Of a stretch of DNA of 64,000 nt, positions 1-10,766 are shown one piece after another. Below the pieces are notes generated by a model, which searched no databases, was not told where the DNA came from, and saw only the letters and a program-made list of their open reading frames with translations. Location of the stretch: the NCBI GenBank assembly GCA_021397835.1, contig JAJFZO010000191.1:3167001-3231000 (forward strand), given 5' to 3'. The DNA is from Moringa oleifera. Lineage: Eukaryota > Streptophyta > Magnoliopsida > Brassicales > Moringaceae. The first letter of the stretch is position 1. Every line of letters starts with the position of its first letter. A program made the translations under genes and the position numbers.

Positions 1-1851
1 CATAAAAAGTAAAATCCAAGTAACCTATTTTGCTTAAAAAGGAAATTTTATACATCAATTTGTACCTTGTTATAATGTATAAGATAAGGCCAATGGTCCG
101 TGGATTGATGCAGACAGTGATGTTATTTATAATTATGTCAACAGTGAAACGACGTGGTGTAATTGGCAAGTTGATGATAGCGACGGCGGTTTCAATTCAA
201 TGGACCATGGACTAGGAAACTTCCATTTATGTCACGCCTTACATTTGGTGGGTCATTGTTTTCTATTGGCACCTAACTTGAGCCACAAGGGAGAAATTTA
301 GGATGAAGTTCACACATTTTGCGATGGGAAGGCCCGTGTTCCATAATTAGGGGTTGCTTTTATTGACAATACGGTTATCTGTCAACCTTGTTATTGTTAG
401 GAAGATTTCTCACCACGATTGACTTGGTCCGGATTTGTGATATGGTTGGTGAATTATTAAATTCAGATTAATTGGAGATTAGTTACTTAATGATCAAGTT
501 CCATGGTCAACCAAGCCAAATCTACCAAAAGAAGAATTTTGGCTTATTTGTTTTGAGTTTTATTAAGCCTCTTTCCAATTTATTTTTTCATATTATATGT
601 TTGGTACCAATATATACATATGGAGAGAAAGAAAGAGGGGCATGCAACCATTGTTATACATTGATTACCATCTTACAATTCAAAATATAACATAATTAAT
701 TGTATTATATTTATATTAATTACACTTAAAAGAAATCCTTAAATATCTTTTAGGTTAGGAATCTATTCTCTTCAAGTCCAAAACGTTGCAGCACTCTCTC
801 GCTAGTTTTAGGTACACTTACAACCCAATTCCAATAAAACAACCAACAGCTACCAAACTCAAATTACTGAATGGCATATGGAATATGCCTAACCATGTGA
901 CCCAACCTGTTACAGAAATTTCCCACAAAAAATAAAAAGCACCCTCTTTTAAATATAACAAGTATTTTCTTATATCCTTAAATGAAAAATCTGGATGCAT
1001 GCACTTAATCACCAAGGTTCATTATACTAAATTGTCTTTATTGTTTATGTTTGTGACTGGTTTTATTAATGTTTTTAAAACTAAACTGGATCAATTGATT
1101 CGATTGATTAAATTATAAGTCGGATTTTTAATTGATATGATCAATTTAAAATTAATTCGATCTATTTATGTTATTAATATATATTAAAATATTTTAGTTA
1201 TTTATTACATTTTGGTTCCACTCTTATGGATTTAAGAAACACTTTTCCTTTTTTTTTTTGGGTTAGATTGGATTTTAAAAATACTGATGGTCACTTCATT
1301 TAAAAATTAAAAATTATTTTTTGTAATTTAATTAATAAAAATAAAATAGATATTTTAATTATTAATATTTTTCCAAACTATCATATTGTAAATTAAATCA
1401 ACATGTACTTCTTTGGCATCACTGATGAGGTAGATATTCCATTTGTAGAATATGAATTTTAACTGAATCGATGACTTGGAAACTCACCAAATAAAATAGT
1501 TGTACCAGTTTGACTGGGGATGTTCGAAACCCGAGGCCGTCGACCTTACCCGCAGGTGACCGAGGAGCAGTCAACCACACAGTAAAGACAATGACCGAGA
1601 CCTTCTGGAATCAACGCGTTACAATACGTGGCAGCATTGACAGCGAACAAGTGTGAACACGAACACGTGTTGCTTGTCGAATAAGTCTTTCCGCCGGCTC
1701 CTATTTACTATTCTCCCCGCCAGTGGTCTGAAAGGGTAAGTAACAGAGGGCCGGTGTTTCCGGGGCTTTTCCAATTAACGGCTTAGGCCATTTACGCGCC
1801 TTTCCCCAAGTCTTCCTCTTGCTTTTCTTGGCGTTGTTTCATCCAACGGCA
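1..1851. other. Intergenic, no supported gene
   Basis: AT-rich DNA upstream of the DUF1645 gene. A frame is open on the + strand from roughly 90 to 300 but has no initiating Met, no clear splice sites and no family I recognise, so I do not call it. From about 1500 onward base composition rises, consistent with the promoter of the next gene. Confidence 0.6.
1626..1670 (+). promoter_or_regulatory. ACGT-core (ABRE/G-box-like) pair
   Basis: ACGTGGC at 1626-1632 and ACACGTGT at 1663-1670 lie about 190-230 bases before the TATA box of the DUF1645 gene. ACGT-core elements of this kind bind bZIP factors in ABA and stress responses (established knowledge). Their role here is inferred from spacing only. 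Confidence 0.4.
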
Positions 1852-1858
1852 TATAAAA
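1852..1858 (+). promoter_or_regulatory. TATA box of DUF1645 gene
   Basis: TATAAAA lies about 160 bases before the start codon. It predicts transcription starting near 1885 and a leader of about 135 bases. Confidence 0.6.
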
Positions 1859-2019
1859 GCCAAAAGCAGAATAATTTATTACATATTCCACGCGGAGGTC
1901 TTTGTACTTCTCTCCCTTTGTATCCAACAACCGTTGCGGTCACCCATTTATAAGCCAGAACCTAGCGTCGAGAGTCACCATCTGGTTCTTTTTTTTTTTT
2001 TGTTTTTTCTGTTGAGAAA

Positions 2020-2928
2020 ATGAAGCTGAGTTCGTCTGTGTCTTTATCTCCGAATTTAAGTAAAGGAAATGAAGTTCTGGGGGTATATAGCAAGTTAAGC
2101 GATGATTTTGGTGCTAAAATGAGCTTGAAGGTGGCTTGTGAGGAAGAGCGGAGGGATGAAGAGACGTCACGGGAGGAAGAAGAAATCTTTAGTGGAGATG
2201 AAGAGCATGATGATGATGAGGAGGAGGAGGAAGAAGAAGACGATTTCTCGTTTGTTTGCACAAATCCCAATGGTTCCCCTGTGTCAGCCGAAGACGTGTT
2301 CCAGAACGGCCAGATCCGTCCCGTTTTCCCGCTCTTCAATAGACATCTCCTCTTCAGCGACGGCTTCGAAGGCTATGAAGAGGTCACCGATCCTTCGTCC
2401 GATAAGCCTGTGTCCCTGCGGCCTCCGTTGAGGAAGCTTTTCGTCGAGGAAGGCGATGCCGCGAAGTCTTCATCTCAGTCCCAACCGAAGGGACCGTACT
2501 GCGAATGGTCTGCGAGAACCGTACACGAGGCCTCGAGGTCGCCGGAGACCTGCAAGAAGAGCAATTCTACCGGATTCTCGAAACTCTGGAGATTCCGAGA
2601 GCTGGTTCTAAGAAGCAACAGTGACGGAAAAGACGCGTTTGTTTTCCTGAATAATAATCACATCTCGTCGACAACAAAGGCAAAAGCGAAGGGCGAGAAG
2701 GGAAAGGGAACCAAAGGAGAGGCGAAGGTGAGAGGAGCGGAAACGAAGATTGTAAAAGCAAAGAAAGGGAAAGGTGAAACGGTGTCGTCCGCGCACGAGA
2801 GACATTACATGAGGAACAGAGCGATAAAGCAAGGGGATAAACACAAGTCCTATTTACCATACCGGCAGGATCTTGTTGGGTTTTTCACCAACGTGAATGG
2901 ATTGAGCAAGAACGTCCATCCTTTCTAA
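2020..2928 (+). CDS. DUF1645 family protein
   Basis: Intronless gene for a 302-residue protein. After a variable N-terminus comes a very acidic stretch (about residues 41-75, Glu/Asp runs), then the hallmark DUF1645 block at about 75-110, with DDFSFVC, a GSPVSAEDVF-like segment and IRPVFPLFNR. A second conserved block at about 192-210 (FSKLWRFRELVLRSNSDG) is followed by a basic Lys/Gly/Ala-rich linker. The C-terminal block has HYMRNRAIKQ, SYLPYRQDLVGFF and a final HPF. These blocks, the single exon and the length all fit the plant family. Members are often stress-induced, and their biochemical function is unknown. No signal peptide or membrane segment is seen. A TATA box and two ACGT elements precede it. 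The first Met after the TATA box opens the frame and is taken as the start. The antisense frame is open only because the acidic codons read as poly-Ser. Confidence 0.9.
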   Translation: MKLSSSVSLSPNLSKGNEVLGVYSKLSDDFGAKMSLKVACEEERRDEETSREEEEIFSGDEEHDDDEEEEEEEDDFSFVCTNPNGSPVSAEDVFQNGQIRPVFPLFNRHLLFSDGFEGYEEVTDPSSDKPVSLRPPLRKLFVEEGDAAKSSSQSQPKGPYCEWSARTVHEASRSPETCKKSNSTGFSKLWRFRELVLRSNSDGKDAFVFLNNNHISSTTKAKAKGEKGKGTKGEAKVRGAETKIVKAKKGKGETVSSAHERHYMRNRAIKQGDKHKSYLPYRQDLVGFFTNVNGLSKNVHPF

Positions 2929-5180
2929 TTAGCTTCGCTCTCATTTTCCGTAGTTCTTCAGGCACTAATTTATTGATTTATTTTTGGGCTTCTTTTTATA
3001 AATTATCTTGAAAATAGGCGTTTTGTTAGCAAAATTAGGGTTTCAGGATTTCTGATTGCCTGAACGTCTTTGTAAATTAGTAACTGTAGCGTAAAGCAAT
3101 GCTTGTTAGGGAATAAGCCGTAAGTTGTGTGTAAACATTTTTTTGTTTCCATATTTTTGCACAGAACTTCAACCATGATTCAGTAGTCATGATTATAAGA
3201 CAGTTTAAGCCTGTGTTTGTTTGACTCCATGCCTCAAATGCAAGTATTTACGGCAAAAGGGAAACCCATTAAGGTGGGAATCCAGGATAGGATAGTTGAA
3301 TTTAAGAAACAGAAGACTTCAAAGGAAGAGTAGAATGGATGATTGCATGTTCAAGCCTCATGAAACATGGTTTTCTTTTCTTTCTCGGATGATTAAGTTA
3401 TTTGGGTACAAAAGTTTCTTATGGGTTGAATCTCTTCGGATCCATAAAGGGGAAAGAAGAATTTATTAAAAAATAATTTTTTTATTTTTTAAATAATTTT
3501 GGCTGATTTAGCTCAATTATTAAAAAAATGTAAATATTTAACAAAAATTAAATCAATAAAAAATCTTAATCTCATGATAACACGTTGAATTTAGTGAAAG
3601 CATTAAAGATGCATTTATTCACAGCCTTGGTGATTAAGCTGCAAAGAATTAGAGTGTATGCTCCTTGTTCTAGTACAATAAGATTTAATGCTTGACCACA
3701 ACAGAACTTTCGAGGGTCTTTGTGGTACCACTTGATGTCAGATGCCATGTCCGTAAGCATCAAGAGGATAGCTTCTCCTACATGACATATGCATCCATGT
3801 GAGTACCTTAATATTACAGAGAGGGACAATGGGGTCTACTTGGAAGAGTCACTGTGGTAACTTAAATGGAGCAAATGAGAACATGGTCGGCAATGACAAG
3901 GTCGAGCTGGGTCGCTCACGAAATTATGAATCAAACCGGTTACTCAAACCGGTCGGTAACAAGGACCTTTCATCCTAATGGATCGGATCAAAATGGTTCA
4001 TTTAAAGATATGTGATCTATGGTCATATTTATGAATTTTATCCATCTAATACGATGAATTATTTTATCGATGTTTAAATGAGTCAATTTAATAAATTTTA
4101 AATAGATTATATATGAATGATTTTATAAATTTTATATAAATTAATTTGATAAATAATTTTATTTATTATTTTTTAAAAAATAAATAAATTTTAATATATT
4201 AAATAAATACTAATAAAAATTATATGAACATTTATTGAATATTAAGCTTCAAATTTTCAAAATGTTAAATATATAACAAATTTAATACATAAAATGTGTA
4301 ATGTTAAAATCAAAAGAATTAATGAATAATATATATTGTTATTTAATTTTAATATAAATTTTAAATAATATTAATAATATTTAATTAAAAAATAATTATA
4401 TTAATTTTACTTTTATATAAAATGAATTAACTTATAAAAATATATAAATTTTAAAAAATACATTATTAATTATTTTGATTGATTAACTTTGAATATTTAT
4501 ATAAATTTCAATATTTAAATTTAATTTAATTTAAATGAAATAAAAAATTTAACTCATTAATCTGTATAATTAGCTTAATTGATCGATCCATCGATAAACT
4601 CGATTTCAAATTTATGACTCATGATCCATCTATTTATAAAATATATAATTTATTATCCAACCCAAACTCTAAAAAAATTAAGATAAAACCCATCCACCGA
4701 ATCATAAACAGATCAATCTATGAATCATGAACCTAATAATAACCCTTATGAGAAACCCTTTGTATCAATATGCTTCAAAATATAATTTTTTTTTGACTTA
4801 TCTAAGTTTATGTTCAACTTTTTTAATATAATATTTAAAAAATATTTTTTTAATTTATAATGATGAAATAAAAAATAAAAATAAAAAAATCTTAATCATT
4901 AATTTTATTAAGTTGATACGTATTATAATCCATTTGAGAGCTTAACAAATCTCAGATTAATAAAAAAAATTTTTGACAATGTCAAAAGCAAATATTTTTT
5001 TATTATTTTGGTAAATCATACTTATTCACAATAATATGTACATTTTCATTCAAAAGGGAAAAAAAAAAAAAAAAAACCATTCCTATCAAATGTTTTGAAC
5101 AACAGTCTTAGTAAGGCCTTGTACTGACTAATAAGCTCTACTGCATATGTATCCCTTGAAGAACAGTAAATGCCATTACC
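2929..5180. other. 3' flank and AT-rich intergenic DNA
   Basis: The first few hundred bases should hold the 3' UTR of the DUF1645 gene. From about 3890 to 4760 the sequence is extremely AT-rich, with short G+C-richer ends, which looks like decayed transposon sequence. I could not define termini or a target duplication. No coding signal is seen on either strand. Confidence 0.5.
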
Positions 5181-8100
5181 TCAGCGCAAGTCAAAGATCT
5201 CGAACCTCAGATTCAAGTTTTTGAAGACATTAGAGCAGTGTTCATAGAGGGGGCTGCCATCTGCAGGTTCTTTGTGAGGATGAAATCCCTCCTCATGGCA
5301 GTCCCTCAGTATGCTCATCCCACCAGGGTCAGATAGCCGAAATATCCCATAGCTCCTGAGGTCCAATTCCACAAGCAAAAACTTTGGCATGACTTAATAA
5401 TGATTTTGCAAATGTTAGAAACCATCTTTCATTCTTTCTGTACAGATTTCTATGAAATCAGCATAGAAACACTGACTCTACCCTCTTTTAGAAGAAACTA
5501 GCATGTTAATTGATTCAGAAGAAGAAAGTTAGAAGCTTAGAATCCTGAAGAAGACAAGTGGCAGGTCACATATATCACATATAAGTACAAAGAAGCATTA
5601 AGTTATATGGTCATCAATAGAAAAACTAAAGGAGCACTAGTAGGTACCAATATGGTTCCAATTGCAGGTATCACAAAGGTAAAGGACAAACAGTGAACAA
5701 GTTACAGTAACAATGAGAAATAAAGATGATTACTTATAAGCAAACATCAGTTTGTAGGTCAAGTGCAGAGTTTGAATCCCTTAAAACCATTTGAAGTTTC
5801 TGTGGTCGTTAATTTTGAGCTTCCAAGAGGATGTCTCCTTATCCGTTAGTCATGTTTTCCAACCTGAATATCTTGGTTTTATGACAAATTAAAAGCAGTT
5901 TCCAAGTGCAAGTTGCCAGATACCAAATTGCAATGTAAAAGTTACACACCTTGAGGTATCAGTTGGAGCCAAGACAATAGCAAAGGCCTCAGGTACCATT
6001 ACCTGAAAGGACATCAGTTTAAAAAGATTTCGATGACCCTCATGAACATCGAAGGAAAATAACAGCAAGAAACATGCCAGATTCCCAAGCTTCGCGACGA
6101 TAGCATAAGCAACAACAACATGTTCATCTTTATGGACTTGGCAAAAGCGATAAAAATGAGAATGATAACAACAAGGACAGAAAGAGAACAAAATTGTTAC
6201 TTTTGGGTTTTTTAAAATCTTAAATTTGTAACTGAGATCATTCAGGAAGTTAAGTCGGATGGCTTATCAACCCACATGTTGAAAGTCTTTTCCTGTGACC
6301 AAATGTGCTACATACTTTTAACACAGACAGAGACGGCATAAAACCTTAAAAGAAGCCATAAACCTCAATAAATTAGTGGGGTATCTGCAATTCAGGACAT
6401 TACCTGATATGAGTAGTGAGTGTGCAGATCTATTGAAGACATGAAACAACTTTGAGAAGGATGTGTCTAGAAGAAGAGATAAGAAAAAAAAAATTACTCA
6501 AAGCTTGCAATGTAAATAAACGAACAAGAACTAAAGAAGTTTCACAGAAGAAAGAAACCAACAGTTGAGGAATTGAAAAAAAAAAAAAAGAGGTCAGGGA
6601 AAGGGTATACATGAATCCATCCTACAGGAAAAAGGGACCGCTCATTTTGTATGGCAAAAACTTCTTCTTCATGCATAGCTTGACACTGTCATTCAGCATA
6701 TCATTGAGTCATACTCAATCAGGATCACTAGAAACACAAGAAATCTAAAACCAATCAAGCTACTTAAAGATGTCAACAAATACTTACAGAACTAGAAGTA
6801 GATTCCTGTTTGGGTATTATAAGAGTTGTCACATAGAAGGTGCCTTCTTCCTGATTAAATGACAAGGACAAAAGAGCATGCATGAAAAACAAGTAAACAA
6901 ACCATCTTCTCCGATATTTCAAACAAAGCAGTAAAATAAAGGTGAAGAAGGTAATCCCGAGGCCACAACAAACAGCTGCAAGACTAATATAAAGACTTGA
7001 ATGATAACATAGGCAACACCTCGAGTCTCAGAGAAACAGCATTTACCTCAAGTTAATGGCAAAAGAAACTGAAATAATCAACTCAATCAAATACTTATAC
7101 CGGAAGTTGCATCATTAGTTTCGGTGAATATAGATGAAAAATGCCTCAACCGCAACAATTATGTGAAATGCTGAACCGGCTGTATGCTAGATTTTACAAA
7201 AGTCTAGATAGACCGGAGTCTACCCTTGGTCCAAAATATTTTGAATATTATGCTAAATGAAATCCAAATAAACGGGTAGAAATCTAATGTAGCTTTGCCC
7301 ATCTAAACCCATCGCTCTCATAAATTCTATATTTGTGATTTAAAATGCAAAATACACACCTTTTTGCTACACAATTCACAATAAATCATAGGTAACTTTT
7401 AAGCATTTTGTTGTCAACTTAACCTGAACCTTTTGTCGACAAAAGGAAAAACAGTAAATGAACTTACTAAGCAAACACCTGGATCCAAGATTTGCACAAT
7501 AAGAGTGAGAAAAGTAAAAGTAAAGACTGGGAATTAGTGAAGGCAGTTAAGGAGACTGACAAAAGCCAGCTGGAGAAGTATCAGAGCACATGCAGATGCA
7601 TCGACAAGCCATAGTGAAGAAGAGTATGCAAGCATAAAAGGGGATGTCTCAATTTAGATAAGGCAATATTTAGCTTGAGTACAGGGCAGCAATCATAAGA
7701 AAAAACAATGAATTTCAATTCTAGAAGGAATGAAAAGAAAGCATGAATCTCACAAGAAAGGCTCCAAGAACCCCACAGGTCTCCAAGTCCTTCTCTGTGT
7801 TCTCTCTGGCAAGTTCAGTAAAATCCTCCACCAACCCAGCAGACTAAGAGAAAGGAAAAATCATTGAATTAGCAATCAGTGAACCTTGTTTTCATGTCAA
7901 AGGGATAGATCTCCAGAACAATCCTTCTCTTGGAGGCATAATAAGAAAGTAAAAAATTCAATAATAAAACATTATCAGGTAAGCTAAAAAAAAAAAAAAA
8001 AAACTTAGCACAAAGACAAATGATTGTGCAAATCAAGGATTTACAATACTAGGAAGGTTAGAATATAACAGAAGAACATACAAAATTCACAGTTCTCAGC

Positions 8101-8295
8101 TCTTACTATATGCACAGCTTGCAGGCCCTTAGATGCTGATGGCTTACAGAATGTGTTATCTGAATCATCTACAACAATACGTGAAACATGTCCTTGAGGT
8201 GCACTCTCAATGCAGGAGAGCACCGGAGAAGGAAAAGACTGAGTAACCATGTGAACAGTGATAGGTTGGCACTTGTTGGCTGTCGAAATGGACAT
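5181..8295 (-). CDS. AMSH2: AMSH-like ubiquitin thioesterase 2 (JAMM/MPN+ deubiquitinase)
   Basis: Predicted zinc metalloprotease that cleaves ubiquitin chains; animal and plant AMSH proteins prefer K63 linkages and act in endosomal sorting. Seven coding exons on the minus strand: 8107-8295, 7754-7843, 6788-6850, 6611-6685, 6404-6466, 5950-6002 and 5181-5355. All are bounded by AG/GT with matching phase and give 235 residues. The JAMM residues are present: Glu84 in ETCGVLG, His139 and His141 in HTHP (split by an intron), Ser149 and Asp152. The second zinc site of AMSH enzymes is also there: His154, Cys197, His203 and His205. The C-terminus ends in EIFDLR, as the family does. The short length without an N-terminal MIT-like region fits the AMSH2 type. 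The start at 8295 is the conservative choice; an in-frame extension through upstream exons is possible. Confidence 0.9.
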
Positions 8296-9269
8296 TGAAT
8301 GGAGAGATTCAAGTGGAAAGCAACTGGATCGAATTCATCAAATGTAAATGCACCAACTCAGCTTTTCTATCACTACTAAATGATAATCCTTATTCTGTAA
8401 AAGAGTCAAACGATATAAAATCTATCATTGAATGAAAGAAACATATTCAGCATATAAATGATAATTTTATAAATTGTAGTTCAAAGATATTATATCATTG
8501 AACAAACCCGAAGACAGTGCCTTTGTGACATTGGAGATGTTTCTTTTGAGTCGATTTACTCTCTTCTTTTGTCTGCTCTTTCAATCTACCCTGTGAACTT
8601 AAAGCAGCAAAAGCTGCTCAATTATGGTTTTTGACTGCAATAATTTATCAGTACCAGTATTCATCCTAGTTTTTCAACATCAACAATTTTTAATGGCACT
8701 GTCCTCCACCTTTCAAAAGGGGAGCATAAGTTTTAAAATCCTTAAGATCATGGCAGACTAGTGGTTTCAATATTTCCTTGTTTGCTAACACACTGAAACA
8801 TCTAAAAGAGTATTAAGAATGCAGTAACGCTAAGTCCATTTCCATCAACAACCTAGGTCAAAGTGCATATGTAACAGGGTTGCACCCCTTGGAGCCAGTA
8901 AATAATACTTATACTTTGGTTCCTGCTCAAAAAGAAAAAATGCTAAGTCCATTTCTGAAATTGTGATAGGAACCACTAAGACAGGCCAAGATAAACAAAT
9001 GCAGACTCCTGTACTGCAGTTTTAGTTTCCAGATCAAGGATGCTTCTGTTCAATAAGAAAAGCCACAGTAACATGGTAAAGTGCAGGTTGTGTACATATT
9101 ATTTTCAATTGTTAACTTTCAAATACAAAAGTTACAGACCTCCTATCCAGTTGGAGGACATATGTTTTACACAAGAAGTATAAATTTTCTCCCCAATCAT
9201 TGAGCTTGAGATATCTCCTTCCTTTCCTTTCACTAACAATTATCGAAGGGCAATAAATAGGATTCTTAC

Positions 9270-9335
9270 CTTGCTCTGATCAAGCTTTTCTGGGTTGAAA
9301 TATTCTGATACTGCCATGGTAAAACATCAGGAAGC
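9270..9335 (-). other. Probable upstream exon of AMSH2-like gene
   Basis: A 66-base segment has a good acceptor (TTCACAG) and a good donor (AAG/GTAAGAA) on the minus strand, upstream of the AMSH2-like coding exons. It is a multiple of three and open in the frame that would join the first exon to the segment before 8295, so it may be leader or coding. Confidence 0.45.
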
Positions 9336-9872
9336 CTGTGAAATCAAGTTGCAATTAGAAAAAACCTCTCATATTTCTTATAAACGACTGAAAAAAGAAA
9401 ACCCCAAGTGACCAAAGAACTTCAGTTTTCACAGTTTGAAAAGAATTAGATTGTGGATCCTGTAATGATGCTAAGCGTAACAAGTAATTTTCTAAAGGAG
9501 ACCTTAAAAGAGCGGTAATTCATATGCTCATCTCGTTTTCAACCCGCTTCATTTCAATAATAAAATAAAGGCCATGTCCGGCGAATAGCGAGCTACTTCA
9601 GAAAAGGAAAACTTTAAGACAATAAACACAAACACCGAGCATAATTCTTGTGAAAACAAGAAAGAAAAAGAGAAAAACAAGAACAAGAAGAGATTAACCT
9701 AATAAAACCAAGGGAAAAGGAAAGCTCCAAAAGCAAGAAATGCAAATTTGACTGATATGTAAGAAAACATAGATTACCCAGTAAATTTAAGAGTTCAAAT
9801 GAGTTAGTCCGAGACATATCGGAACACCAAAGAACAAGAGATGAAAAGGGAGAGGAAACGAATAATACTTGC

Positions 9873-10072
9873 CTAACTTTTGACTCGACTGAGTAAACAC
9901 CAAGCATATCAAAGAGTTTATTAGCTTGAAGGAAGAAACGAAGCCTTGCTGGTGATGACGGCTTGGTACCTTTTTTCACACCGCTAACGGCCATTTGATT
10001 TCGAGCATTAGTTTGCCGTTTAACTGTGTGCCATTTAACTTCAAGAGACATGGAAAGCGTGTCGTTTCCCAA
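9873..10072 (-). other. Probable first exon of AMSH2-like gene
   Basis: The minus-strand segment is open from an in-frame ATG at about 10072 (others at 10051 and 9994). It ends at a GC-AG type donor, AG/GCAAGT, the usual form of the rare GC donor class. Spliced to 9270-9335 and then to an acceptor at 8323 (CCAG/TTGC), the frame stays open into the deubiquitinase, lengthening it from 235 to about 307-333 residues. I recognise no domain in the extra part, so a 5' UTR role is equally possible. Confidence 0.4.
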
Positions 10073-10079
10073 AACCCAA

Positions 10080-10766
10080 AAAGGCGCGCAGTTAATGACA
10101 AGATGACTTCCATGTAATACTTTATTGTTGCTCCCTATTCAATAATACTGGAAAAAGTTATTTCCATTGAATATTTGCCAGAAAACTTCATTTAAATATT
10201 TAATAAAATTTAAATTAACATATAATTTTTAAAATAGAAAATATAAAAAATATAATTTCTTAATGTTTTTTTGTCGATGGCATTGACAAAGCTTAATTTA
10301 TCCCCTAGGTAAAAAAGTTGTTGGCATTTTATATTTTGCAAAAGCTAGTTGAGAAGGAGTTCACTTATTAGAGGTGGAAAGTGGATGGACTCGCCCCATT
10401 TATTTGACAGAGTTATGTTTAATAAGGTTCATAAATTTTATATAATATAATATTATAAACATATTATGATTCAATATGTACCGTATATGGATTCATAAGT
10501 CCATATTTTCCATAGTTTTTTTTTTTTTAACTTTCATTCGATGCATTATAGTCTATATAAATATACACTCACTACTAAATTTTGATAATACCGTAAACCT
10601 TTGGAGTTTGGATATCATCAGTTCAGCTACAAGCCATTGACTGTCCATAACTGGACCTTCCCGGAACTAATGGCTCTGTATATCAGATGACGGCTGCGGC
10701 ATCTAGCTAAGTGACCAGAGGGTACCTTGCCGGCACAACCGATGACGGATCGGTCATAGACTCATT
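10080..10766. other. Intergenic between AMSH2-like and PEX14-like genes
   Basis: AT-rich DNA that should contain the promoter of the AMSH2-like gene (near 10080-10200) and the 3' UTR of the PEX14-like gene (near 10600-10766). No other gene signal is seen. Confidence 0.5.

Noticed and set aside
1962..2339. Minus-strand ORF with a long poly-Ser run
   Set aside because: It is the antisense of the acidic Glu/Asp codons of the DUF1645 gene.
3890..4760. Candidate transposon with paired ends
   Set aside because: The ends share short similar words only; no inverted repeat or target duplication could be aligned.
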